Assembly (NCBI GenBank): GCA_021464525.1
Contig: JADRCO010000548.1
Coordinates: forward strand, 1-31,130
Reading direction: 5' to 3'
Length of the DNA: 31,130 nucleotides
Origin: Rhizophagus sp. LPA8_4_AMF
Taxonomy: Eukaryota; Glomeromycota; Glomeromycetes; Glomerales; Glomeraceae
Below the pieces are notes generated by a model. The model did not search any database. It was not told where the DNA came from and saw only the letters and a program-made list of their open reading frames with translations. The position numbers and the translations under genes are program-made. Of this stretch, positions 1 through 9,725 are shown one piece after another. Position 1 is the stretch's first letter. Each line of letters begins with the position of its first letter.

Positions 1-63
1 TGCTTATAATGAAGGATTTATATGATGTGATTGTACAGGGGGTGCCTATAAAGGGGGTTGACT

Positions 64-215
64 GTATAGTAATAAATTGTACTGTACGAATTTTTTTAAT
101 TTATCATACAGTACAATATAGCACTTTATATAGTACTATACTGTACTGTACGATAAATTTTAAAAAAAAATTCATACAGTACAGTTTTGTCAATCATACA
201 GTACAGTTTATCTCT
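64..215. repeat. Cluster of TACTGTAC / GTACAGTA inverted repeats
   Basis: At least five copies of a TACTGTAC-type motif occur in both orientations within 150 bases. They form two nested hairpins: TTGTACTGTACGA pairs with TCATACAGTACAA (about 76-116), and ACTGTACTGTACG pairs with CATACAGTACAGT further right. Loops are runs of A and T. The arrangement suggests the ends of small inverted-repeat elements, or one nested in another. No coding content is credible; the open frame through it is a by-product of the repeat. Confidence 0.6.
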
Positions 216-623
216 ATACCTTAAATAACTATAATCATCTTGCATTAAGATTGAGAAATGGGACAAAAATCACATTTGTTTAACTAAGTGATTTTAAGAA
301 ATTATCTTAATTATAGACTATTACTTTTAACTGAAGATTAATATCATTTAGCCAAATATGCAATGTATAACATTCTTAATTTTTTTATTATGCTATATAA
401 TCTGCATACATGATCATCTAGTATAATTGTGAAATATATCATATGCAAAATAAAATTGGCTAAAGGCATTATGCATAATCTGCCTATTCTGGATTAGATT
501 CTCCAATATACTGTATAACTATTTTAGTAAAGTATTTTAAAATGATCTATAAAGCAGACTTGAAAATTCTTGATTGTGAAATAATATAACTATCAGTTTG
601 AAAATTTCTATGCAACAGTTATT
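216..623. other. AT-rich intergenic sequence, nothing recognised
   Basis: No open frame, RNA gene or clear repeat was found in this stretch on either strand. Confidence 0.5.
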
Positions 624-1031
624 CAACGAGCTTATAGGAATTACAAGAAGAGACCTGAATCTTTGGCAAAATGAGTTTAGAAAGTGGTGAAAAATGATGG
701 TACTTCTAATAGAAAGAAATTCTTAGGTAGTATACTTGGATATAATCAGATAGTAAGAAATCCTGAGACATAAGAATAGTATGCTAAAGCTTGCAATGAG
801 TTTTATGCTTTATTTAGAGAAAGTTACTCAAAATATATTGGAATAATTAATCTAGTCAAATTAACCCCACCATATGGGGAGTATATTTATTATTCTTCTA
901 GTAGATGGATAGAAGTTAAGAAATATCAGTTAGAATGACGATTGAATAATGTAGTATACGAAAGTGTTAAATTTTCACAAAAGTTTCTGTTTGAATTGCT
1001 ATCTACTATTGACTATTATAAAAGTACTTAA
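624..1031 (+). pseudogene. Decayed coding exon of unknown identity
   Basis: One frame (codons starting at 624) reads as protein-like sequence for 136 codons, with charged and aromatic residues in coding-like proportions (KKRPESLAK, KACNEFYALFRESYSKYIG, KFSQKFLFELLSTIDYY). It is cut by about five internal TGA, TAG and TAA codons before the terminal TAA at 1029-1031. No frame change is needed, so decay here is by substitution. I do not recognise the family. With the next two fragments on the same strand it may be part of one dead gene or transposon. Confidence 0.35.
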
Positions 1032-1448
1032 AAAATTATATCGATAATATCTTTTTACTAAGGATTACACTATTTTTTTACTTTCACTTTGCCACAATGC
1101 ATATTGGTATGTGTGACATAAATTAATACAGTTTTTAATTTTTATTAGTATATATGATGTAATAGGTGATATCTCTGTAACACTGACTGTTTGTACGACA
1201 AATTAATTTTCATATATAAGAAATCATTTCAAATTTTTTCCCTATCTATCTGAATAGCATTTATTTATGAGTTCATTTCCTTCAGAACTATAGGTTATTT
1301 CTACTAGATTTCAACTGGAGTATATTTATATGACGTTACTAGGTCTTTATTATTAAGTGGTCAGGCAAGTGAAATAAAGAAAAAAAAGTATGTATATGCA
1401 TACCTCCAGCATCTTTGTAAATGTTAAGATCTTTAATGTACATTCCAC
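1032..1448. other. AT-rich spacer, nothing recognised
   Basis: No supported gene, RNA or repeat. It lies between two decayed coding fragments of the same orientation and may include lost intron or coding sequence. Confidence 0.4.
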
Positions 1449-1882
1449 ATGTTCTTATTCTCTAACACAAAAGTTTGCCGTAAAAGTACCGACCTTGCAT
1501 ATTTCTTCTATCTCTCTCCAAACATAGAACTCAAGTTAGAGAAAACGAATAGAGAGATTGCAAAATATTTAAAAGATCAGTATGGAAAATTTATGTTTAG
1601 GTTATTGAAAACTTCATATTATATTAATACCATTTTTATTAACAACTTTTTACTATATCGAATTTAGTAGCCAAAGTCAAAGCTCTTTTATTACAAGAAT
1701 TATTAGATACTCTTTGTAGGGCATCTGTAATTTATTTAACAATAAAGGATAATACCCTTCCTCCATATGATAAGGTATGAGAAATAATTGATCAGGTGAT
1801 CAATTCATTGTTAGCAAAGCTTACAGATCTTGGTTAAAGAACTAAGGTATTAGAAATATTATCGCAGGTATGGCATAAATGA
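1449..1882 (+). pseudogene. Decayed coding fragment, unknown family
   Basis: An open stretch of 72 codons (1449-1667) is followed, in another frame from 1667, by a second protein-like stretch to a TGA at 1880-1882. The second part contains helix-like runs (AKVKALLLQELLDTLCRAS, EIIDQVINSLLAKLTDLG) broken by two internal stops. The frame change at about 1667 and the stops argue for a pseudogene rather than two small genes. The family is not recognised; it is probably related to the decayed pieces at 624-1031 and 2173-2711. Confidence 0.3.
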
Positions 1883-2172
1883 GATTTTTATTTCTGTTTC
1901 TTACTTTAATGATGACGCTATAGTAGATGTTAGCTTTAGTTTTGGTATGTCATAACTAAAGGTCAGGAAGTACCAGCCTAGAAGATCAATATCTTATTAG
2001 GATATTGAGGGTTTCTGCTCCTCTCTACTGTACGTGATTATCCAGCCAAAATAATGACAATATGCCTTTTTAAAAATTCCTGAAAATACACATATGACAG
2101 GAAATATAATTCATAAATTTAGGATAGAAATAATGTACCAGTATCTTTTTATTACATCTACTGTAGGTGGAG

Positions 2173-2711
2173 AATGGATATATCAGTGTTCGTGGACTAA
2201 AAGCATTAAAGGTATTGAATATGGATAGAGAATTACCTCTCAACTATACTCAGGAAGAAATAGAAGAAAATCTTAATATGTTAAAATCTAAATTTGAAGT
2301 AACTACTATGCCATTTGGGAATTTTTATATTTAAAACTAACAAGCTTTTGTACTTAGCATCCTACAACAGAAGCAGACATAAACCTTTATGGTTCACTTA
2401 AACAAAGTTTAGCAGGTATAGAATCTTCAGATTTCACATGGTGGGATCCTGAAGTAAGCATAGTTTTAAGTGATAATTCAGACATCATGAAAAACTTGGA
2501 AAGTAGGCAAAAAAAGATCTTTATAAAACCTTGAAAAAATATGAAATGTGCCCTATCTGATTCGGTTGTTGCTAAGTGTGTTAATTTTGTGGAAGTTTTC
2601 AATAATATAAAGAATGGAAGGTTTATGAAGAACATACTTCACAATAAAAAATGGAAAGAAAGTGAGACAGATTTAGTAAAAATAACAGAACATATTTTAA
2701 GAATAATGTAA
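2173..2711 (+). pseudogene. Decayed coding sequence in two frames, unknown family
   Basis: From 2173 to 2334 one frame reads as a continuous helix-rich peptide (RELPLNYTQEEIEENLNML) ending at TAA. From 2361 to 2711 a second frame is open for 117 codons apart from one TGA at about 2535; it contains DFTWWDPEVSIVLSDNSD and ends at TAA. The shift between frames lies near 2335-2360. Composition is strongly coding-like. No domain is recognised; a transposon or repeat-family gene would fit the state of decay, but nothing in the residues proves it. Confidence 0.4.
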
Positions 2712-2940
2712 GTTGATCGCTTATTCAAAAATTGATGAAATATCACTAAATTAATCACGCTTTCTTTTATCAGTAGTGAAATATGAAGCAATCCTGCATT
2801 TATGACTAGTACATCTCACGATGAGTAGAGTGAAAGGACATATATTGCAGATATCATAATTCCTTTACTTCAAACAAGTTTGAGCGATCTTTTCATTAGG
2901 AAATTTAAAAACCATTGATCAGCACATTGATTTGTGTTAA

Positions 2941-3185
2941 GTAGGTTGAACAACACTTTTTAAAGTAGAACAGCATTAAATTAGTAAAACAATGCATAGA
3001 ATAGCACTTGTAATACAAAATTTGTGTAGCCATTATTTCTTTTTTTGAAAGTTCATGAAATTGATTTTTTCCATTTTTGGTAAGAAAAAAATTTCCTTTT
3101 GGATTTATATAACATTTGACCTAAAAATAGTAAAGATCTATAAAATCAAGTGCTGTTTAGCCTTAAAAAGTGCTGTTCAACCTAC
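2941..3185. mobile_element. Small inverted-repeat element (MITE-like)
   Basis: The 37 bases at 2941-2977 (beginning GTAGGTTGAACAACAC) match, imperfectly, the reverse complement of 3149-3185 (ending GTGCTGTTCAACCTAC). The roughly 245-bp interval has no coding capacity, which is the form of a non-autonomous DNA transposon. No clear target-site duplication is visible outside the arms, so the family is not assigned and exact ends are uncertain. A further copy of the arm core (CAGCACTTTT) lies just outside at about 3215-3230. Confidence 0.5.
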
Positions 3186-3237
3186 GCAACATAAAACAAC
3201 CTAAATTAATATAGCTATTCAGCACTTTTCAAATTTA

Positions 3238-3656
3238 ATGATGTTGAATGGTGCTATTTGTCTAAGCACAGTGAAATATCAAAGTATAGTAAGCAAAGCT
3301 CAGATAAATCTAGAAATAATTGGAGAGCAGATAGAAAAGAAATCTGACATTATGGGTTTATTGAAAGAAGACAAAAAATTATTGAGTTATTGTATATTGA
3401 ATCATCATGTATTGTGTGTAGTAACTTGAAAAAATCAGATGATGAGGTTAAGTTATAGAGGGAAATATTGGATGAGGCAAGTTATATCAATGCGTTATGC
3501 AAACCGGTTGGTAATCAATTTGGTGTTATAGGAATCCAGGTCGTGAGTACAACTATGTATCTGAATATGATTCTTGTGAACGATCTGGCTGGTATACCAA
3601 GATACTTCCATCTAGATCATGCAAAAATTCCATTATCCCTTACCAGTTACGCCTGA
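3238..3656 (+). pseudogene. Possible decayed coding fragments
   Basis: Two short open frames (3238-3429 and 3468-3656) follow each other on the + strand. The second continues upstream from about 3422 except for a TAG, and an overlapping frame is also open into 3736. The residues do not match a family I know, and competing frames are equally plausible. They are listed as possible remnants only. Confidence 0.18.
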
Positions 3657-4061
3657 AATCTCTTATTCGTTTACTATTAACCTTAAGAAATGTAATGATC
3701 GTGAATAAGAGTGTTCTAATGCAAGCATTAGAATAAACCACCTCTCATTCACCCTGAAATGTTAATCCAAATTCCATTGTCTCCATGCCTCCATATAACA
3801 AATAGTTAGTATAAAGATTATTCATTGTATTTTAGTATAGAAACATTGTGTATTTTTTCTATATTAATAAAGTGATCCTAGTGGTCAATTGTTATTATTA
3901 TTCATATGCATCTGTATTTTTTTTCATATGGGATATGCACTGGATAATAAAACTTTTCCTGGCAAATTTGCAGGACCGTATGATCTTAAAAAACACGTGA
4001 CTCTGTAAAAAAAATTCACGCACTTTTGAATATTAACATACTAATACTACATTACGCAAGT
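3657..4061. other. Intergenic sequence, nothing recognised
   Basis: No gene or RNA is supported. An AACACGTGAC motif occurs at about 3993-4002 and a short A+T-rich stretch precedes the next ATG. Confidence 0.4.
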
Positions 4062-4241
4062 ATGCAATCCGAAATAGATGGTCCTAGTGAGACTAATTTG
4101 TTGAAAGAATGTATTAGTAAGCTTAAGACTGAGAATGATAAAATTAGGGCTGAGAATGTTGAGCTTAAGCCAGAATTGCAAAATTGGAAGATAAGCAAAC
4201 ATAAACGAATTAATAAAGAATTTATTATCTGTATCATGTGA
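4062..4241 (+). pseudogene. N-terminal remnant of a coiled-coil protein
   Basis: From the ATG at 4062 the frame encodes 59 residues. Residues about 10-45 have a leucine/glutamate/asparagine heptad pattern (NLLKECISKLKTENDK, then RAENVELK) typical of a parallel coiled coil. Coiled-coil leaders of this type are common at the start of multicopy Rhizophagus proteins (recalled, not searched). The frame ends at TGA (4239-4241) and following sequence shows no coding continuation, so this looks like the truncated start of a larger gene. A short self-standing coiled-coil peptide is possible but less likely. Confidence 0.35.
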
Positions 4242-4585
4242 TAAAAACCGTTAGTGACCATTGATCATACGATTAGAGCTTAGTCAATCCCTTACTAGAT
4301 GTGACACAATTCGTAATATTAGCATGTAAAATTCTTAAAATTCTCAAAATTTTCTTATAAACTTTCTGAATCTATAAAATTCTCAAAATTTTTTATTATC
4401 TAAGAAATGACCGGAAGTAGCAAAATAGTATAGCGATCAATTTATATTGCTTAACACATGTTAAAGTAAAAAAAGCTCGATATAGAAAGATATGCAAATG
4501 CTTTATTAATATGTTAGTCTGTCTTATTTATTAAATCATTTAAAATTAAAAATAAATTTGCTGTAGCTCTCCGATCACAAACTTA
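4242..4585. other. Spacer with short AAAATTCTCAAAATTTT direct repeats
   Basis: The segment separates convergent coding remnants. It holds two near-copies of an AAAATTCTCAAAATTTT-type sequence (about 4327-4393) and otherwise plain A+T-rich DNA. No gene is seen. Confidence 0.4.
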
Positions 4586-6661
4586 TCATGAATTATTAAT
4601 ATTTTCTGTTATTTCCAACAATGCCTCCCTAGACGATCTCTCATAAGATGGTTTAATTATAGCATCAAATTTTTCTAACCACCTCCCTTCAACAGTTATT
4701 TTCCACCTACTTGCATTCTCGACAATCACAACAAGTGATTTTAACTCTCCCTTCAACTTGCCTATTAATTCTGAAAACGTCATTTTCTCTCCGAACTTGA
4801 TAAATCCAATGATTTGACGTAGTCCTGAATAATTGCTTGACATGGATCGGAGAGAAGTTGCAACAGAGTTGCAAGGCCGAAATCAATAAGATAGAAATGG
4901 CCATTTCTCTGTATAACGTTTCGTATTGCCACATCTCCATGCGTGTAACCACGGGCATGTATCTTCTCCAAGCACTCCAGAATTATTTGAAAAATTGTGT
5001 AATCATCTATATTACCGTTACCAGAAATCCATGAATCCAGGGGTTGTCCCACAAAATCGGTTAGTAAAGCCAGGAATCCTTCCATTGTATAACCTTCGAA
5101 GAGAATTTTGGGAACGCAAGAAAGACCACCTAGTCCATGCAACGCTGATATTTCACGGTAAACTTGAGAGATTTCACTGTTTTTGCGAACTTCAATCTTC
5201 AAATAAAAAAAAATGATCGATATGGTAAGTTTATATTATACGCAATATGAGACATTCTCGGGAATTAATTTACCTTCAAACGGCATCCTTTATTCCATAA
5301 TCACGTGCTTGTGCCAAAAAAACTACACACTCTCTTCCAGTTCCAAGGTGAGATGTAATCTGCACATGGATATAATTTCCAGAGTTTAATCTGATATAGG
5401 TACCCTCTTTGATAAAAGAAGCCAAGAGACTTTCAGAAGAAACTGATGACTTAGCCCTATACATAGATATTTCTGTTTTATCATTATTTTGAGATTCTTT
5501 TTTTTCACCAGAAGCTTTATACTTCATTTGAGTAAAACAATGAAGAATTAGGCTGGCGATAATTGCAATTGTACGTTCACCCCATTCATAATCGCGACTT
5601 TCCTCAAACTTCACTTTTGGGACACCATCAACATCTAATAATTGGATTTTTATAAATTGCCAAATCTTCCCATCAGTTAAACATCCATAAAAAATGTATG
5701 ATACAGGTTCCTTCGCTGTAAGGTATATCCTGGCATATTTCATTAGTTGGCCTTTCGCTGTCTTTCTTTGTGTGCCATCTTTTAAATTACTCTTGACTTC
5801 CCAACCAAAGCCCTTTGATAAATCAGGTGGGTTATTATTTTCCAATTTATCGTAGTATTCGGCAAGACCAATTACAATATCAGCATAAACTTCTTCACTT
5901 TCCCTGGTGTTACAATCTCCAACTACAAGTAAATCATTCTCTAAGCCCAACTTATTTACAATTTCTTGCACAACTTTCTTGCAATGTGGCTGGGTTTCTT
6001 GTTTTTCATTTGATCCTTGTTCAGGAGCATTTGTGTATTCCTCAAGGACATCATAAGCAAGCTGATATTGTTTATTAATATGTTGAAAATCAGTATCGAT
6101 TATCCAAAGTTGTATATCACCATATTCTCTCACATAATTGTACACAGAGCTGGGTTTTCTTGCATTGTCTGTTCTACAAACGAATAACTCATATTTTAAT
6201 AGCTTATTCTCATATTTTAATTGATTATTTTCACTGATATATTGTTTTGAATAAAATGGAAATAGTGATGTACACGTTAAAAAATAACGGCGAAAAAGTA
6301 TGTTCACTGCGTTGACCAAATTTATTACGACTCACTTACCAATGGCACTGGGTTGATCTACGATAATGCGAATGTGTTTTTTTGGGCGGGTTTGACAATA
6401 AGAAGCAGGAAAGAAAAGCATAAGAATAAGTAAGTATTCGGTATTATATGATTATATAACAGCGCAGACAAAAGACGAGAGAACATTACCAGAAGTTAAT
6501 AGCGTTCTCAACAAGTCAACTTTCCCATTATCCTGAAGGAGAGTAAAAACTTTTTCCGTGTCGCTTTTCTTATCAGGATTATTAATGAAGTGTGCGTATA
6601 TAGTGATTTTTTCATCGTCAGTAAAATCAAGTCTATTAATTTCGTCGTATATGTCAAACAT
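4586..6661 (-). pseudogene. PD-(D/E)XK nuclease-like plus protein kinase fusion (Crinkler/CR-type), apparently frameshifted
   Basis: This - strand gene starts at the ATG at 6659-6661. Exon 1 runs to about 6490 (donor GGTAATG). A possible small exon ends at 6340 before a strong GTAAGTGAG donor; exon joins between 6490 and about 6240 are uncertain. The main exon (to 5274) has a short coiled coil, then a restriction-fold domain with Asp (about 5880), Glu-Val-Lys in GFGWEVK (about 5793-5800) and a QxxxY motif in GQLMKYARIYL. A glycine-rich kinase loop (SHLGTGRE) follows. After a 77-nt intron (5197-5273) come the kinase C-lobe motifs HGDVAIRN (about 4925-4948) and DFG (4876-4884). Nuclease-kinase fusions are known among Crinkler-type eukaryotic effectors. 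Two lesions are seen: the frame runs into TGA at the first exon's 3' end, just where the ATP-binding lysine is expected, and it shifts again near 4780, where the C-terminal 60 residues continue in another frame. Both are single-base differences in short runs, so sequence error is possible. Confidence 0.65.
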
Positions 6662-7136
6662 GGTTACTTTTTATAGATTTGGGTATTACGATTTGAAAAA
6701 GAAATTTTTTTTTGCAGATTTGGGATATATATGATAAATCGACTGTCGCACAAATGTGATTATCGATCATGTGTGACACCATATCGATTACAGCTATAGT
6801 TTCGAAATTTCTTAATCTCAGAGAAGTTCTCTTTTGAGAAATAATGTTTTATGTGTTTTGGAGAGATATAGAACTGTAAATATGTTTGGGATAATTTATT
6901 TCAGAAATCTAGTATAGTAAATGAGGGTGAGAATCACGTAATTAGCAATAAAAGTAGTTAGATTTTTTTTCGTAAATGAGAGAGCAAAGAAATAACTTGA
7001 TGCTGGGACTCGCATTAAATGGCCTAGGATCCGCGTACTCCCTCCCTCTTTGATAGCATCATATGTTTTTCTTGTTTCTCTGGCATCTAAAAATCAATAA
7101 TAAAGTTTCGTCCACTTTAATCGAAATTTTTTTTCT
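6662..7136. other. Intergenic sequence, nothing recognised
   Basis: This is the 5' flank of the nuclease-kinase gene. It is A+T-rich, with no supported gene, RNA or repeat. Confidence 0.4.
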
Positions 7137-7421
7137 TTATAAAAAACCTAATGAAATCCATTCAATTACTCCATCATGATAATCTTTAATTTGTAGTTGT
7201 TTATTCTTAATGAAATTATCAATTTTTCATTTCCACTGGTCCATTTTGTAAAATTATTTTCTAATTCATTTATTATACATGGGTTACATAATATTGTATC
7301 CTTTTTTTCACCACATATCTTACAATAAGGTTCACAATAATCATCTTGAAAAATTAAAATATAATTTTTCGTATGTGGATCTTGCGACATTCCGTATACT
7401 TCCCTAAGATGAGCCCATAAT
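7137..7421 (-). pseudogene. Kinase-like family unit C (Cys ribbon, WTSGN), frameshifted
   Basis: This exon begins after an acceptor at 7422 and is the last of three consecutive units. It starts in the kinase N-lobe (VYGMSQDPHTKNYILIF) and passes directly into a CxxC...CxxC ribbon (YCKICGE, LCNPC), then FTKWTSGNE. The frame then shifts by one base in an A run near 7225. After that shift the other frame gives DNFIKNKQLQIKDY and VIEWIS, the expected continuation, ending at TAA 7137-7139. The kinase catalytic region is absent. The unit is therefore a broken, 3'-truncated piece of the Rhizophagus-type kinase family. Confidence 0.5.
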
Positions 7422-7507
7422 CTTACAAAGTAAAAAATACATATATTATACACATGTTTACATTATAAAAAAAAGTACATAAAATTATGGAAAATTTGAT
7501 TTATTAC

Positions 7508-7981
7508 CTCACGAAGAGCAAATTTATAAGTAAAAACAGTAATATCATAATAGTTTATTAAGCAAACTTTCTTATTTAATTCTCTTACCCATTCCTTTTT
7601 CCCATTAAAATCATAAAGTAATGGACCATTATTCCATACTGCTAAATTTGCTATAGCTTATTTACCTATTTTTTTAATGTTACTAAATTGATCATATGGT
7701 ATCCATTCAAATATCGGTGCATTATAACCATCCATTTTAACGTTTGGTCTCACCGTTTCAATGAAATCATTGACTTTTTGGTTTCCACTACTGTTCCAAC
7801 CTCCAAGATTTTTTAAATAATCTCTTTGACATAAATGACACCAATTATGTCTTACGCATGAATACTTTCTATCACATTTTTCACAATATTCATTTTTAAT
7901 GAATAAGATATAATCTTTTGTATTCGGATTTTGAGATATTCCATGTATTTTTGACTCAGGTAACAAACTATATTTTTTGAT
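7508..7981 (-). pseudogene. Kinase-like family unit B (Cys ribbon, GYNAPIFEWIPY), one internal stop
   Basis: This exon lies between introns of 94 nt (7982-8075) and 86 nt (7422-7507). It opens with the kinase beta4-beta5 piece (IHGISQNPNTKDYILF), then a ribbon with CEKC and CHLC pairs, GGWNSSGN in place of WTSGN, FEWIPYDQFSNIKKIGK, and a TAA at 7655-7657 where the glycine loop should continue. Past that stop the same frame carries AVWNNGPLLYDFNGKKEW and further N-lobe sequence to the GTAATAAAT donor. Exons A and B join in phase 0. The B-C junction appears out of phase, a further sign of decay. Confidence 0.5.
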
Positions 7982-8075
7982 CTAAAAGAACATATTTATG
8001 AATATGGTATTAAAATAAAAGGAATAAAGAAATAAAAGAATATTTAAAATTAATAAATTTATTGAAATTTATTAC

Positions 8076-8513
8076 CTCGTTAGAAAATTCGTTGATAATA
8101 TTTTCTGAGGTATTTATATATATTAAAATAACATTTTCTTTGTGAATCCTTTCATGTCTTCTTGTATTTTCATTAAATTTTAATGGACCTTCATTCCATA
8201 TTGCTATAGGATAATTGTGCTTTCCCGATTTTTCAATAATGTTAAGTTTATTATACGGTATCCATTCAAACATACATTCTTCAAAAGTAATTTTTAATTG
8301 CTGTTCTTTAACAAAATCATCAATTTCATTATTTCCACTGGTCCATTCTGTAAATTTTTCTTTTAAATCACTTTTCGCACATGACTTACACCATATACGC
8401 GATTTATATGTGCAACTATTACATGAAAAAGGTTGTAAACCTATTGGAAGTGACATTAAAAAATTTTCAAAACCGATATGTTTGAACAAGATGATGTAAA
8501 GAATCAATAACAA
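8076..8513 (-). pseudogene. Kinase-like family unit A (Cys ribbon, WTSGN), 5' truncated
   Basis: This is the first of three units in transcription order. It holds a ribbon (FSCNSC, WCKSC), FTEWTSGNNEIDDF, FEWIPYNKLNIIEKSGK and a degraded kinase N-lobe where the glycine loop is lost (SGKHNYPIAIWNEGPL), ending at a GTAATAAATT donor at 8075. There is no credible start codon: the frame enters from beta5-like sequence (LYIILFKHIGFENF) at about 8513, where unrelated GC-rich repeat sequence begins. In the family as I know it, this N-terminal module precedes an active kinase; here the VAIK lysine and C-lobe are missing. Confidence 0.5.
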
Positions 8514-8560
8514 TTTATTTAGTTCATTTGCAGATCATTCAGGGGTAATGATTTATTTTT

Positions 8561-8635
8561 GCATCGGCAGGGTAAAAATCTCCGCAGTTCTGCGGCATAA
8601 AGGTCTGCGCATTTGCCGCTGCGCTGCACAGAAAA
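8561..8635. repeat. GC-rich patch with TGCGG/CTGCG motifs
   Basis: In very A+T-rich DNA this 75-bp patch has repeated CTGCG and TGCCG motifs in both orientations, including the perfect hairpin CCGCAGTTCTGCGG at 8582-8595. It sits at the point where the kinase unit A loses homology, so it may be the end of an inserted repeat. No family assignment is made. Confidence 0.35.
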
Positions 8636-8777
8636 AAATTACAAAAATCTGAGAAAATCTTCAAGATTTTAAAAATAAATCTGCAAAATTTTTCAAATTT
8701 CAATTACCGGCTTTTAATATTAATTAGTATCAATTTATTTAATTAAAAGCATTACAAATTTATATGTACAAAATCAA

Positions 8778-8942
8778 TTACTCATCCGTTTCATTATCGC
8801 TATCGCTACGAATAGTCAATTCATCACTTATATCATTAGATAGGTTTAAACCGCTTCTAGGTTAAATGAACTTTCTTCAATCCATTTCTCACAATTAAAA
8901 GTGTCTGAATTAGAGTTATTATCTCCCGTAATGAATTCTTTT
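8778..8942 (-). pseudogene. C-terminal remnant with acidic tail, unknown family
   Basis: On the - strand about 30 codons (NNSNSDTFNCEKWIEESS) end near 8845. A one-base frame change then leads to an acidic tail (NDISDELTIRSDSDNETDE) ending at TAA 8778-8780. The layout resembles the C-terminus of transposon or repeat-family proteins, but no domain is visible and the assignment is open. Confidence 0.25.
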
Positions 8943-9064
8943 TATAAGGAATTTGAATCGTAGAAACTTTTCTTACTCGATAAAAAGGGAAATAATTTAT
9001 GTCACATACATAAAAATCAATAAATGTACCTATAAGGCTATAATTTTACGCATGGTTAATATTA

Positions 9065-9472
9065 TTAATAAACATATTGTGAATGGTGGCAAATTTAGAT
9101 TATATTATCAAAAGAATCTTTAATAGCTTTAAAGACCTTCTCTTAACTTGGTATTATAAAATATGATTTAACCGATAGTTTGCTCTCACTCTCGTAAGTT
9201 AAAAAGTTAATTAAATGAATTAACAAATCATGTGTGTAGGTTGATTCATTAATTCTGCTACTTTTGTTTTGGTTACCAATGGTGGAAACGCGGATCAATT
9301 CCTGCACTGGGCCCTCAGATTTTTGATTCTTCTTCTTACAGCGCTGACTATGACTAGACTCTTTGTTAAAGAACAGGCAGGGCTCTTTTCGAAGGGTGGT
9401 TTGAACTGATATAGATTTTGCTTTAGCATACTCTTTCTGTAAAGGGATGAACAGTCGCGTTTGATTAGACCC
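9065..9472 (-). pseudogene. Decayed internal exon, Lys/Ser-rich, unknown family
   Basis: A single - strand frame from 9472 to TAA 9065-9067 is coding-like for about 135 codons (KEYAKAKSISVQTTLRKEP, SSHSQRCKKKNQKSEGPVQ, LLIHLINFLTYESESKLS, EKVFKAIKDSFDNI). It is interrupted only by TAA at 9143-9145 and one more stop near the end. It has no ATG and begins right after TTAAG at 9473, which could be an acceptor, so it may be an internal exon. An antisense-frame open reading of 72 codons overlaps it but looks less protein-like. The basic, serine-rich middle suggests a nucleic-acid-binding or linker region; no family is assigned. Confidence 0.35.
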
Positions 9473-9725
9473 TTAATGTTAAAAATAGAATAAAAATAAA
9501 TAGAGTATTTCATAGGACTTTTCCTAAACTTTGTTATTTACTATTTTTAGTATTAATACTCTGTTTATAGACTAATCCATTGGCATGTCAATGCATCATA
9601 TTTTTTGTTTTCTATGCCATGATTATAATGTATATTATTGTCTAAATATACTATCAATACAGTAGATCGCAAACGACATAATCGGTTATATAAAATCATT
9701 TGTTTACGTATAGTACTCAAATAAA

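Noticed and set aside
9..224. 71-codon open frame at the window start
   Set aside because: It runs through the TACTGTAC repeat cluster and has repeat-derived Tyr/Thr/Val composition; not a gene.
4926..5216. + strand open frame opposite the kinase exon
   Set aside because: Antisense shadow of the kinase C-lobe, where the - strand frame shows HGD and DFG motifs.
5815..6078. + strand open frame opposite the nuclease-like exon
   Set aside because: Antisense of a well-supported coding frame; no protein-like motifs.
8215..8499. + strand open frame opposite kinase unit A
   Set aside because: Antisense shadow; the - strand shows CxxC pairs and WTSGN.
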